Below, piece after piece: positions 1-9,031 of a stretch of DNA of 36,429 bases. Source of the stretch: Pseudomonadota bacterium (GTDB taxonomy: Bacteria; Pseudomonadota; Alphaproteobacteria; Sphingomonadales; Sphingomonadaceae). Position 1 is the first letter of the stretch. Each line of letters opens with the position of its first letter. The notes under the pieces are model-generated. The model was not told the origin of the DNA. It made no database searches and saw only the letters and a program-made list of their open reading frames with translations. The position numbers and the translations under genes are program-made. The DNA lies in NCBI GenBank assembly GCA_029781465.1, contig JAKOWQ010000183.1, positions 1-36,429 of the forward strand, given 5' to 3'.

Positions 1-240
1 GGCCACGCCAGTCGCTTCGTGCGCGCCGGTGCGCGCAGGATCGCGAGCCACGAGGTATCCAGGCTTGCCAATGTCGCGTTCGTCAACCCCGCTGGCTCCA
101 GGGTGCTGATCGCCCACAACCGCGCCGCCACGCCCGCCAGCGTGGTGGTGCGCGACGGCGACCGGATCTTCCGTGCGACTCTTCCCGCGGGTGAGGTCGC
201 CACCTTCGTCTGGCCGGGCAGCGCGGTGGGCCCGGGATGA
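1..240 (+). CDS. C-terminal fragment of GH30-family glycosidase (glucosylceramidase-like), 5' truncated by window edge
   Basis: Open frame from base 1; C-terminal beta-domain pattern GHASRFVRAGARRIAS...VAFVNPAGSRVLIAHNRAA...TLPAGEVATFVW typical of GH30. Confidence 0.7.
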   Translation, partial: GHASRFVRAGARRIASHEVSRLANVAFVNPAGSRVLIAHNRAATPASVVVRDGDRIFRATLPAGEVATFVWPGSAVGPG

Positions 241-1502
241 ACCGGATCAGGCAACTCGGCATCACGGGCGCCTTCGTTTCCGTGACCACGCTGTTTTTTG
301 CCTGGGGGTTTATCGCCTCGAACAACGACCCGCTGATCGTGGCGCTGCGCGCTGTGTTCCAGCTCAACTACACCGAGGCGCTGCTGACCCAGCTGGTGTT
401 TTTCCTGGCCTACGGCCTGGTTTCGCTGCCTGCGGCCTCGCTCGGCAACCGGCTTGGCCCGGTCAACACCATCATCGTTGCGCTGGCGGTGATGGTTGGC
501 GGCTGCTTGCTGGTCCAGGTCAGCGTCAGGCTCGATTCCTATCCGCCGATCCTTGCCGCGCTGTTCGTTCTGGCGAGTGGAATCACGATTCTGCAGGTGG
601 CCTCCAATCCGCTTGCGGCGGCGCTCGGGCCACAGGAAAGCAGCCACTTCCGGCTCAACTTCGCGCAGACCTTCAACTCGCTCGGGGTGGTTCTGGGGGT
701 TCACTACGGGTCTTGGATCATGCTGGGCGACGCGGTGATCGCGGGCGATCACGGGCAGATCACCGATCCGGCGCAGCGCGCCGAAGCGCTGGGCGCGGTC
801 ACCCAGGCATTCCTGATCATGGCTTCGCTGCTGGCCCTGGTCACGCTGTTCGTCTGGTCGCAGCGCCGCCGCATCAGCGCCGCGGCAAGCGGGGCTGGCC
901 CACTGCCCGAAGCCTCGGTGCTCGATGCAATCCGCTCGCGCTGGGCCATCTTCGGGTCGGTGGCGATCGGTCTCTATGTCGGGGCGGAGGTTTCGGTCGG
1001 CTCGATCATGATCAATTTCCTGCACCAGCCGCATATCCTGGGGCTGCCCTACGAAGTGGGCGGGCGCTATCTCGCCAACCTCTACTGGGGAGGGGCGCTG
1101 GCAGGGCGGCTGATCGGGAGCATGCTGCTGACACGCATGGCGGCACCCCGCCTGCTTGGTGCCTGCGCGCTGGCCGCGGGCACCTTGTGCCTGACGGTGG
1201 TATCGGCCGAGGGCGCCGTGGCCGGCTTTGCCGCCTTGTCGGTCGGCCTGTTCAACTCGATCATGTTCCCGACCATCTTCACCATCACGCTCGAACGGTC
1301 GGGGGCAAGCCAGTCCTCGACCTCGGGACTGCTTTGTCTGGCGATCGTGGGCGGCGCGTTGTTGCCGTTGCTGGTCGGGCTGTCGGCGGATCGGCTCAGC
1401 CTGGAGACTGCCTTCGCGGTGCCGATGCTGGCCTATCTGGTGATTGCCGCCTTCGCGCTGCGAGCCGGGGCGGTAGGCGCCCAGGGCCGGGCCCCGGGAT
1501 AG
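237..1502 (+). CDS. Sugar MFS transporter, FucP/GluP (FHS) family
   Basis: 421 aa, 12-TM-like; FFAWGFIASNNDPLI and ASNPLAAALGPQESSHFRLNFAQTFNSLG motifs of the fucose/glucose-galactose permease family; ATGA overlap with upstream gene. Confidence 0.85.
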   Translation: MNRIRQLGITGAFVSVTTLFFAWGFIASNNDPLIVALRAVFQLNYTEALLTQLVFFLAYGLVSLPAASLGNRLGPVNTIIVALAVMVGGCLLVQVSVRLDSYPPILAALFVLASGITILQVASNPLAAALGPQESSHFRLNFAQTFNSLGVVLGVHYGSWIMLGDAVIAGDHGQITDPAQRAEALGAVTQAFLIMASLLALVTLFVWSQRRRISAAASGAGPLPEASVLDAIRSRWAIFGSVAIGLYVGAEVSVGSIMINFLHQPHILGLPYEVGGRYLANLYWGGALAGRLIGSMLLTRMAAPRLLGACALAAGTLCLTVVSAEGAVAGFAALSVGLFNSIMFPTIFTITLERSGASQSSTSGLLCLAIVGGALLPLLVGLSADRLSLETAFAVPMLAYLVIAAFALRAGAVGAQGRAPG

Positions 1503-1517
1503 GCAGGGCGCGATCGT

Positions 1518-2987
1518 TCAGCCGCACTGGCCGGTCTTTCGAGCGCCGCCTGACCAGGCTTGCCAGGCAGCTTGCAGGCTGTCTGCGGTTCCCGTCCCGA
1601 ACACATAGCGATCCGGGCGAACCAGCACCGCGCCGGCATCGCGTTGGTCGAGCCAGGCACCGAGCTGTGCGGCAAACGGCAACAGCGCCGCCGCCGTCAG
1701 ATCGGCACGGGCGATCAGCCAGTGGCCGGGGCCCAGCACTTCATCGAGGCGCTGTCCGTCTTTGCCGATCGGTTGCGGGAAATAGGCGCCCGCTGCCGTG
1801 CTGCCTGCAAGGATCGCACCGGTCGTGATCGGCGGATATTCCATGCTTCCATCTGGGCTGTGCCCGGCGGCGCGCGCGGCAAGCATCTGCGCATCGCGCG
1901 CTGCGGCGGCTTGCGGATCGGTGATGCAGACCGTGCGCCCCATCATGATCGCCATCTCGATCGTCGCGCGCAGGTTGGGTTCGCGCTCGGGCTGATAGGT
2001 ATCGAGCAAACTGCCGGGCGCCCCATCCTGGATTACCGCCGCAAGCTTCCAGGCGAGATTGGCCACATCGCGCAGACCCGAACACATTCCCTGCCCGGCG
2101 AAGGGCGGGGTCTGGTGCGCCGCATCGCCCACCAGCAGCACCTGCCCCTTGCGCCACTCGGCCGCGATCCGGGCGCGGAAGGTGTAGACCGCCTTGCGCT
2201 CCAGCCGCACCGCGCCCCTGACGTTCCAGGGATCGAGCAGCTTTTCGACGAAGGCGTCAGCGCTGACCTGCTCCGGCGTTTCACCTGGCAGAATCATGAA
2301 TTCCCAGCGATGGCGCCCTTCGCCCATCAGCACGCAGGTGGTCGGGCGGGCGGGATCGCAGATCTGGAGGTTTTCGGTCGGCAGCCTGGAGTAGTCGTCA
2401 ACCAGCACATCGACCACCAGCCAGGGTTCCTCGAAATTGAGATCGTCGAAGGCGATCCTTGAGGCCTCGCGCACCGGGCTGCGGGCGCCGTCAGCCCCAA
2501 TCAGATAGCGCGCCCGCACAGACCGTTCGCCCTCGGGAGTGGAAATGCGCGCCGTGACGCCCTCGCCGTCATCGGCAAAAGACATCAGCTCCCAGCGGCT
2601 GTGCAGCCTGGCATTGGGGTAACGGGATAGCGCCTGGCGAAGCGCGGCCTCGACGCTGGGCTGGTGGATCATGTTGGCCGCCGGCCAGCCGCCCGGGCCA
2701 AGCCGGTCCGATCCTTCGAAGCGCAGCAGGACTTCGCCCTTGGCGTTGAGGAAATCATAGCGGCTGGCGCGGCGGCTGGTTGCCATCACCGCATCGGCGA
2801 CCCCGGCCTCCTGCAACACCCGCATTCCTTCGTGATCGATATGCGCGGCGCGCGGCAGCGGGTAGATATCCGCTTCCTTCTCGGCGACCACCACTGTCAC
2901 CCCGCGCCGTGCCAACAACACCGCAAGGGTGACACCGGCGGGCCCGCCGCCCGCGATCAGCACATCGCAATCGTACAGCTCGGGCAT
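1518..2987 (-). CDS. FAD-dependent aromatic monooxygenase (MhpA/PheA-TfdB type hydroxylase)
   Basis: 489 aa; GGGPAGVTLAVLLARRG dinucleotide-binding motif, DGARSPVR, GDAAHQTPPFAGQGMCSGLRD FAD motif. Confidence 0.85.
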   Translation of the reverse strand: MPELYDCDVLIAGGGPAGVTLAVLLARRGVTVVVAEKEADIYPLPRAAHIDHEGMRVLQEAGVADAVMATSRRASRYDFLNAKGEVLLRFEGSDRLGPGGWPAANMIHQPSVEAALRQALSRYPNARLHSRWELMSFADDGEGVTARISTPEGERSVRARYLIGADGARSPVREASRIAFDDLNFEEPWLVVDVLVDDYSRLPTENLQICDPARPTTCVLMGEGRHRWEFMILPGETPEQVSADAFVEKLLDPWNVRGAVRLERKAVYTFRARIAAEWRKGQVLLVGDAAHQTPPFAGQGMCSGLRDVANLAWKLAAVIQDGAPGSLLDTYQPEREPNLRATIEMAIMMGRTVCITDPQAAAARDAQMLAARAAGHSPDGSMEYPPITTGAILAGSTAAGAYFPQPIGKDGQRLDEVLGPGHWLIARADLTAAALLPFAAQLGAWLDQRDAGAVLVRPDRYVFGTGTADSLQAAWQAWSGGARKTGQCG

Positions 2988-2990
2988 GAT

Positions 2991-3830
2991 TCAGGCCTCC
3001 GCCGTCATCGTGCCCTCAATGTGGCCCAGCCCATCGATCTCGGTGCGCACCACATCGCCCGGCTTGAGGAACTGGCGCGGGTCCATCGCCGCCCCGACCC
3101 CGCCCGGGGTGCCGGTGAACAGGCAATCGCCGGGCTCCAGCGTCATCCCCATCGCAAGATGCTCGATCTGTTGCCAGACATTGAAGACCAGGTGCCGGGT
3201 GTTCGAATCCTGCCGCTTCTCGCCATTGACGAAGCAGCGGATGCCAAGTGCGTGCGGATCGCCCAATTCGTCGGCGGTGACGATCCACGGACCCATCGGG
3301 GCGTGAGTGTCGAAGCTCTTGCCGAACGACCACTGCGGCGTGGCGTGCTGGGCCAGGCGTTCGGTGACGTCGTTACCCACGCAGTATCCGAATATTGCAG
3401 CAGGGGCATCGGCAGCGGCGATGTGCTTGCCGCCCCTGCCGATCACCGCAACCAGCTCGGCCTCGTAATCGTTGGTGAAGGCGCCGCGCGCGATCAGGAT
3501 CGGATCGTAGGGGCCGTTGACGCTGGTCTGGGCCTTGGTGAACCAGACCTGCTTGTCGGGCGTGCCCATCTTCGATTCCGCGATGTGATCGGCATAGTTG
3601 AGCCCGATCGCGAAAATCTTGCCCGGGCGCTGGACCGGGGCTTCGAGCCTGACCGAGGCAAGCGGCACCCCGCCGCCAGCGATGGCCCGAGCCTCGAGCT
3701 GCGGCTTCACCGCGTCCCACTGGCGGATCAGGTCGATCATCGTGCCGGGCACACCGGTATCGATTACGCTGTCGCCGACAACGATGCCGGTGCGGGTCTT
3801 GCCATCGGCGGTATAGGTGCAGAGCTTCAT
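2991..3830 (-). CDS. Fumarylacetoacetate hydrolase family protein
   Basis: Start placed at MKLCTYTADGKTRTG (the ORF track starts further upstream); IFAIGLNYADHIAES, NDYEAELVAVIGR, FTGTPGGVG motifs. Confidence 0.88.
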   Translation of the reverse strand: MKLCTYTADGKTRTGIVVGDSVIDTGVPGTMIDLIRQWDAVKPQLEARAIAGGGVPLASVRLEAPVQRPGKIFAIGLNYADHIAESKMGTPDKQVWFTKAQTSVNGPYDPILIARGAFTNDYEAELVAVIGRGGKHIAAADAPAAIFGYCVGNDVTERLAQHATPQWSFGKSFDTHAPMGPWIVTADELGDPHALGIRCFVNGEKRQDSNTRHLVFNVWQQIEHLAMGMTLEPGDCLFTGTPGGVGAAMDPRQFLKPGDVVRTEIDGLGHIEGTMTAEA

Positions 3831-4846
3831 GCGGGATTTCCTTGAGGTTGGCGGCGAAACAGCCGCTTGAGACGCAGCATCAGCGCGGCAAAAAACGCGA
3901 TCAGCCCGGGCGGCGGAGCCAGCTTGCCGGCAAACATCGGATGGGGCGAACCCCATTGCACGGCAAGAAGCGCGCTTATCGGCATCTTCTGCGGCGGGTC
4001 CTTGGCGGTAAACAGATCGCCGTCGGTCCAGTGCTCAAGCTCGTTGCCGAACGGATCCTTCCAGTAATCGAACACCTGGCTGCCCATGATGTGACGGCCA
4101 ATGCCCCAGGCGGCATTGCGCTTGCGCCCCTTGAGGTGCTGGTGGCCCAGCATCAGGTCGTCGATATTGGAGACTTCGAACGCGGCATGCAGGATGCCAA
4201 GTTCTCCCGGCAACTGGGCGAGAAACAGGGTGTGGTGGTCGGCCGGCTTGTCACCGCGGTCGCAGCGCATGAAAGCGCCGACAGGAATGTCCCTGGCCGC
4301 TTCGACTTCGTCCGAAGTAAGGAATCCGAAGCGCTCCTTGTACCATTTCTCCGAGGCCCTGAAGTCCCGCACCTTGAGCACCGCATGACCGATCCGGCGG
4401 ACATGGCTGGGGCCTGGGTCAAGCCGCACCGCAGTTCGCTGACGCTGCCGGGCGGCGGCGGTGTTGCGGGGCAGATCGGCAAAGGGCAGGCTGCCCTCGG
4501 TCCGCGCCTGGCCCGCAACCACTTCGACCCGGTAGCCATCGGGATCGGTCAGCCGCACGATCCTGCCGCCGCCGGGTTCGTTCAATTCTTCCACCGGCGC
4601 GCCGACATGCGCGGCGAGCGTTTCGAGATCGGCGAGTGTTTCGGCGCGAAAGCCGATCGCGAGGAACCGCGCTTCGCCCGGCTCGGTGACGTGAAGGAAG
4701 GGGCGGCCGTCGCTGCCTTTTGCGTAAAGGCGCCCGTCCTGTTCGAAACAGGCCATGCCGAAGTCTTCGAGAAACGCGCGCATCGCCGCCAGATCGGGCG
4801 CGCCATAGCGCACATGGGCGATGTCTTCGATGCAAATGACGCTCAT
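3827..4846 (-). CDS. Type I extradiol (catechol 2,3-dioxygenase-like) ring-cleavage dioxygenase, VOC superfamily, with hydrophobic/basic C-terminal tail
   Basis: Two VOC modules; candidate metal ligands in GHAVLKVRDF, LHAAFEVSNIDD and GNELEHWTDGD; DHHTLF and HIMGSQVFDYWKDPFG also fit. Start placed at MSVICIEDIAHV. Confidence 0.82.
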   Translation of the reverse strand: MSVICIEDIAHVRYGAPDLAAMRAFLEDFGMACFEQDGRLYAKGSDGRPFLHVTEPGEARFLAIGFRAETLADLETLAAHVGAPVEELNEPGGGRIVRLTDPDGYRVEVVAGQARTEGSLPFADLPRNTAAARQRQRTAVRLDPGPSHVRRIGHAVLKVRDFRASEKWYKERFGFLTSDEVEAARDIPVGAFMRCDRGDKPADHHTLFLAQLPGELGILHAAFEVSNIDDLMLGHQHLKGRKRNAAWGIGRHIMGSQVFDYWKDPFGNELEHWTDGDLFTAKDPPQKMPISALLAVQWGSPHPMFAGKLAPPPGLIAFFAALMLRLKRLFRRQPQGNPA

Positions 4847-4883
4847 CGCGGTGTCTCCCGGCTTGCGAATCCTGGCGATTCGC

Positions 4884-4903
4884 ACTTGACTATCTGGTCA
4901 ACT
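4884..4903. promoter_or_regulatory. Imperfect operator half of a tandem pair (ACTTGACTA-TC-TGGTCAACT)
   Basis: Related to the adjacent perfect palindrome with two arm mismatches; lies in the divergent promoter region of the dioxygenase operon and TetR gene. Confidence 0.6.
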
Positions 4904-4908
4904 AACGG

Positions 4909-4930
4909 TACTTGACTAGATAGTCAAGTA
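4909..4930. promoter_or_regulatory. Perfect 22-bp palindrome TACTTGACTA-GA-TAGTCAAGTA, candidate TetR operator
   Basis: 10-bp perfect arms immediately upstream of the TetR start (4946) and divergent from the catabolic operon. Confidence 0.75.
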
Positions 4931-4945
4931 AGGTAATCCCGCCCC

Positions 4946-5575
4946 ATGGCCAGCCTGCCGCTTCAGTCCAACCCGCGCGCCGCGCGCACCCGCGCGGCCA
5001 TGCTGGCCGCCGGGTTCGAGCTGCTCGCCGAACGCCCGATCGACGCCATCGCAATCGATGAAGTGGTGGCCCGGGCCGGGGTGGCCAAGGGCAGCTTCTT
5101 CAACCACTTCTCGGACAAGCCCGGCTTCGCCCATGCAATCGGAGCGACGGTCAGGGCGGAACTCGAAACACTGGTCGGCCTTGCCAACGCGGGCGTCGAC
5201 GATCCCGCTATCCGGCTCGCGGGGGGCATGCGCGTGGCGGTCGGTTTCGCGCTCGATCACCGCGATCGGGCAATCGTCATGTTGCGCGGGCTTGAGCTGT
5301 CGACCGGGCTGCACCACGAACTCAACCGCGGAATCCGGGCCGACATCGAAGGTCTGGTCGCCGCCGGACTGGCGCGCGAAGAGGCCCGGACCAGCGGCGT
5401 GCGTTATTGGCTGGGGCTGTGCAACATGGCCATGCTCAATGCCATCGAGCGGCGGCCGTCGCGGCCCGAAGCGGCCGAGCGGCTGCGCGAAATGCTGGTG
5501 CTTGGCCTGGCCGGACTTGGCGTTCCCGGCGAGAGGGCGGGTATGGTCGCGCGGCTGGTTTCCGCTCAGCTCTGA
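4946..5575 (+). CDS. TetR/AcrR family transcriptional regulator
   Basis: N-terminal HTH AIDEVVARAGVAKGSFFNHFSDK; divergent to the catabolic operon. Confidence 0.88.
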   Translation: MASLPLQSNPRAARTRAAMLAAGFELLAERPIDAIAIDEVVARAGVAKGSFFNHFSDKPGFAHAIGATVRAELETLVGLANAGVDDPAIRLAGGMRVAVGFALDHRDRAIVMLRGLELSTGLHHELNRGIRADIEGLVAAGLAREEARTSGVRYWLGLCNMAMLNAIERRPSRPEAAERLREMLVLGLAGLGVPGERAGMVARLVSAQL

Positions 5576-6774
5576 GCTTCGCCAAGCCGGATCGGAAGAA
5601 ACAGCAAGGCTCCCAGCGCCAGCAGTCCGATCGAGGCCAGCTGGGCAAGGGCATAACTGCCAAAATGGTCGAAGACCAAGCCAAAGCCCAGAATCCCGAT
5701 CGCGCTTCCCAGCCAGCCGAAGCCATGCAACGCGCCGAACACCGTCCCGTAATTCTCCACCCCGAACCGGCGGGCGACGAAGTAGGCAAAGATCCCGATA
5801 TCGGCGCCCTGCATCACGCCCAGCAGCATCCCCGCAGCCAGAATCGGGATCGCCGCGCCTTGATCGAGCAGGAACACGCCGAAGCCCAGACCCGGCACCG
5901 CGGTCAGAACCAGGGCGACAAGTCGCGGCTCAAGCTTGTCGAGCAGAAAGCCGCCGCCCAGCTTGCCGGCAAACTGGCCCAGCGCAAAAGCCGTTACGCC
6001 CCAGGCCGCGGTTTGCGAGGAAAGCCCTTCGTCCTGGATCATCGGCGAAAGCTGGCTGATCGCGCCCGAGGTGGTGATGGCCACCAGGATGTTGGCACCC
6101 ACCAGGAGCCAGAAATCGCGAGCCGCAAGGAACGAGCGAGCGGCTGGCGTCGGCATCGGAACGAGCGGCGCAAGCCGGGCCACGCTGGCACTGCGCGGCA
6201 TCAGCGCAAGAACGAGCGGCAGGCCGACGGCGAAGCCAATGAACGCCAGCGCGGCAAAGCCATAGCGCCAGCCCTCGATCGCGATAACCCGTTCGAGAAT
6301 CGGTGGCACCAGCGCGGCTGAGATCGAGGCACCGGTGCCGACCAGCCCCAGCGCCAGCCCGCGATTGCGGCGGAAATGCGCGTTGACCGGACGGGTGAGC
6401 AGGACCGTGCTCGCACCGCCGCCAACAATGCCGGCCAGCGCCACGGTCAGGCCAAGGCCATAGAGATCGTCCACCAGCCAGGCCTGGCTCAGCTCGATCG
6501 CTGCCATGATTGTGGTCGCGACGATGAACACCGGACGAAAGCCGAACATGTCGGCCAGCTTGCCCACCAGCGGTGCGCCAAGCGCGGCGGTGATGATCAG
6601 CGCCTGAACCATCCCGGTTTCGCCGCGGGTCAGGTGGAGTTCCTTGGCCAGTGGGATCAGGAACATCGAAAAGGTATAGAACATCAGCGAAACGCCGGTG
6701 GCGTTCGCCGTGGCCGAGGCCGCGACGATCCGCCAGCCGACCTGCCATTCGTTTTGTTCCGGAGCGGATGTCAC
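5566..6774 (-). CDS. MFS transporter, monocarboxylate-transporter-like
   Basis: 402 aa with repeated hydrophobic segments; FGVENYGTVFGALHGFGWLGSAIG; 3' end overlaps the TetR gene convergently. Confidence 0.8.
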   Translation of the reverse strand: MTSAPEQNEWQVGWRIVAASATANATGVSLMFYTFSMFLIPLAKELHLTRGETGMVQALIITAALGAPLVGKLADMFGFRPVFIVATTIMAAIELSQAWLVDDLYGLGLTVALAGIVGGGASTVLLTRPVNAHFRRNRGLALGLVGTGASISAALVPPILERVIAIEGWRYGFAALAFIGFAVGLPLVLALMPRSASVARLAPLVPMPTPAARSFLAARDFWLLVGANILVAITTSGAISQLSPMIQDEGLSSQTAAWGVTAFALGQFAGKLGGGFLLDKLEPRLVALVLTAVPGLGFGVFLLDQGAAIPILAAGMLLGVMQGADIGIFAYFVARRFGVENYGTVFGALHGFGWLGSAIGILGFGLVFDHFGSYALAQLASIGLLALGALLFLPIRLGEAQS

Positions 6775-6783
6775 CTTGGGTAT

Positions 6784-7158
6784 CTAGCCTGCCATGGCCT
6801 TCATGTAGGTGCCCATGTCGAAGTAGTCGCGCCAGACCTTGATCTTGCCGTCTTCCATCTCGAACACCCCGCAGCAGGGCAGGTCGACCTGCTTGCCGTC
6901 CCGGGTTACCGTGTGATCGATCCGTTCGGCGATCACCAGATTGCCCGCTTCCGCGATATTGAGCACTTCCCAGTCGGTGCTGGCCCAGCCCCCGGCGAAA
7001 CCGGCGATGAAGGGGCGCAGCGCGGCATGGCCCTGCACCGGGGCGATCGGCATGTTGTAATAGACCCCGTCCTCGGCGAAATAGCCGGTCAGCTCATCGG
7101 GATCGAGCCGTGACCAGGCGGCGATGAAGTCGCGCACGATCCGCAAATTGCCCCCCAT
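6784..7158 (-). CDS. Limonene-1,2-epoxide hydrolase / SnoaL-like family protein
   Basis: NTF2-like fold pattern; ERID and WRDYFD match the Arg-x-Asp...Asp catalytic arrangement of limonene epoxide hydrolase. Confidence 0.75.
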   Translation of the reverse strand: MGGNLRIVRDFIAAWSRLDPDELTGYFAEDGVYYNMPIAPVQGHAALRPFIAGFAGGWASTDWEVLNIAEAGNLVIAERIDHTVTRDGKQVDLPCCGVFEMEDGKIKVWRDYFDMGTYMKAMAG

Positions 7159-7161
7159 CGC

Positions 7162-8340
7162 TCAATCCTCCGCCGCGAAACTGATTTCGGCGTGGTCGCG
7201 CAGGCGCTGCACCAGCGCTTCGCCCAGCAGCGCGCCGGGGGTGGAGATGCCGCCACCGGCGGTGCAGGAAAGCAGCGCGATCCCGGTTTCGGCGATCATC
7301 CGGCTGGTCGATCCATAGCCCGGATCGTAGCGCCCCTTGACACCGTAGTGCAGCGAGCGGCCATCGGGCCATTCGCCCACGAACAGCACGTCGTAATAGC
7401 CATTTTCGCGTTCTTCCTTGCTCGGGCCTTCGCCCGGCTTAGGCGGTTTGGCGCCGAACGGGTTCTTGAGCATCTCGCCAATCGCGTGGGCGGCCTTCTC
7501 GCCCAGCTCGCCGGGGCTGGTCAGCATCATCTCGTCATAGCGGAAATCGCTGCCATAGGGATGGCCGAGCAGGAAATTGGTGCGGTGGACGTTCTTGACG
7601 TTGATCGTCGCCATGATGAACGGCGCGGCCCACTTGCCCAGCGCCTCGTCGTATTCGGGCACCAGGCCGAGCGGCTGGGACGGTCCCTCGAAGCCGGGGG
7701 TCAGCCCGAAGGGGCTTTGCAGCACCTTGATCAGCGACGGGTCGCGCGCCACGGCCTTCATCGTTTCGGTCAGGCTGGCGGCGGTTCCGCCCGAAAAGGT
7801 GCCCTGCATCGCCCGCACCCGGCCCTTCACACGCGGGGCGGGCCCGCCAAAACGCCGGATCGCTTCCTGCTGGAGCATGAACACGCCCAGATCGAAGGGG
7901 ATCGAATCGAAGCCCGAGGAAAAGCTGATCCGCGCGCCCGATGCCTTGGCCGCTTCGTGATACTTGTCGGCCATCTGCCGCATCCAGGCCGGCTCGCCGC
8001 ACAGGTCGGCATAGTCGGTCCCCGCCGCGACGCAGGCCGCCAGCAAGGGCTCGCCATAGAGCTGGTAGGGGCCGACCGTGGTGATGACCACCCGGGCGCT
8101 TTCGGCCAGCGCCTTCATGCTCGCCGGATCGTCGGAATCGGCGACCACCAGCGGGGTGTCCGCCGGTGCCCCGATCAGGTCGCGCACTTCGGCCAGCTTG
8201 TCCGCGCTGCGCCCGGCCATGGCCCATTTGGGGCCCTTGCCCTGGTAGTGGTGGGCAAGATATTCGGCGACCAGGCGCCCGGTATAGCCGGTGGCGCCAT
8301 AGACAACGATATCGAAGGGGCGATCGGCCTTGGCGGTCAT
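7162..8340 (-). CDS. Saccharopine dehydrogenase NADP-binding family protein (trans-acting enoyl reductase-like)
   Basis: FDIVVYGATGYTGRLVAEYL; VVITTVGPYQLYGEPLLAACVAAGTDYADLCGE; start placed at MTAKADRPFD. Confidence 0.82.
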   Translation of the reverse strand: MTAKADRPFDIVVYGATGYTGRLVAEYLAHHYQGKGPKWAMAGRSADKLAEVRDLIGAPADTPLVVADSDDPASMKALAESARVVITTVGPYQLYGEPLLAACVAAGTDYADLCGEPAWMRQMADKYHEAAKASGARISFSSGFDSIPFDLGVFMLQQEAIRRFGGPAPRVKGRVRAMQGTFSGGTAASLTETMKAVARDPSLIKVLQSPFGLTPGFEGPSQPLGLVPEYDEALGKWAAPFIMATINVKNVHRTNFLLGHPYGSDFRYDEMMLTSPGELGEKAAHAIGEMLKNPFGAKPPKPGEGPSKEERENGYYDVLFVGEWPDGRSLHYGVKGRYDPGYGSTSRMIAETGIALLSCTAGGGISTPGALLGEALVQRLRDHAEISFAAED

Positions 8341-8438
8341 GCAGTCTCTCCTCGCGTCCGATTCACCGGATCGCGGCACAGACTGCACATATCAGTAGCG
8401 ATGTCGAACCCAATTTGCCTGACGTTACGGCATGGGCA

Positions 8439-8993
8439 TCACAGCCGGGGCAGAGTCACCCCGCGCTGGCCCATGTATTTGCCGCTGCGGTCGCCATAGC
8501 TGGTTTCGCACGGTTCGTTGCCTTGCAGGAACAGGAACTGGCAGGCCCCCTCGTTGGCATAGATCTTCGCCGGGAGCGGGGTGGTGTTGGAAAATTCCAG
8601 CGTCACGTGGCCCTCCCATTCGGGTTCCAGCGGCGTCACGTTGACGATGATCCCGCAGCGGGCATAGGTGCTCTTGCCCAGGCAGATCACCAGCACATCG
8701 CGCGGGATGCGGAAATATTCCACCGTGCGGGCCAGGGCAAAGCTGTTGGGCGGGATCACGCAGACGTCGGTCTTGACGTCGACGAAGCTGTCGGCGGTGA
8801 AGTTCTTGGGATCGACCACCGCCGAATGGACGTTGGTGAAGATCTTGAACTCGTCCGCCACCCGCGCGTCATAGCCGTAGGACGAAAGCCCATAGGAAAT
8901 GCACCCGTCGCGCTGCTGGCGCTCCACAAAGGGTTCGATCATGCCCGTGTGGCGGGCCTCGTTACGGATCCACTTGTCGGAAAGAATCGGCAT
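8439..8993 (-). CDS. dcd: dCTP deaminase
   Basis: 184 aa; [72 protein letters not shown] are dcd signatures. Confidence 0.96.
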   Translation of the reverse strand: MPILSDKWIRNEARHTGMIEPFVERQQRDGCISYGLSSYGYDARVADEFKIFTNVHSAVVDPKNFTADSFVDVKTDVCVIPPNSFALARTVEYFRIPRDVLVICLGKSTYARCGIIVNVTPLEPEWEGHVTLEFSNTTPLPAKIYANEGACQFLFLQGNEPCETSYGDRSGKYMGQRGVTLPRL

Positions 8994-9031
8994 GGGGATG
9001 TGATTGCCGATGCGCCGGGGCGGAGCAAGGG

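Noticed and set aside
173-1828. Long 551-aa plus-strand ORF
   Set aside because: Overlaps the MFS gene in another frame; Arg/Gly/Ala-rich low-complexity translation typical of a high-GC shadow frame.
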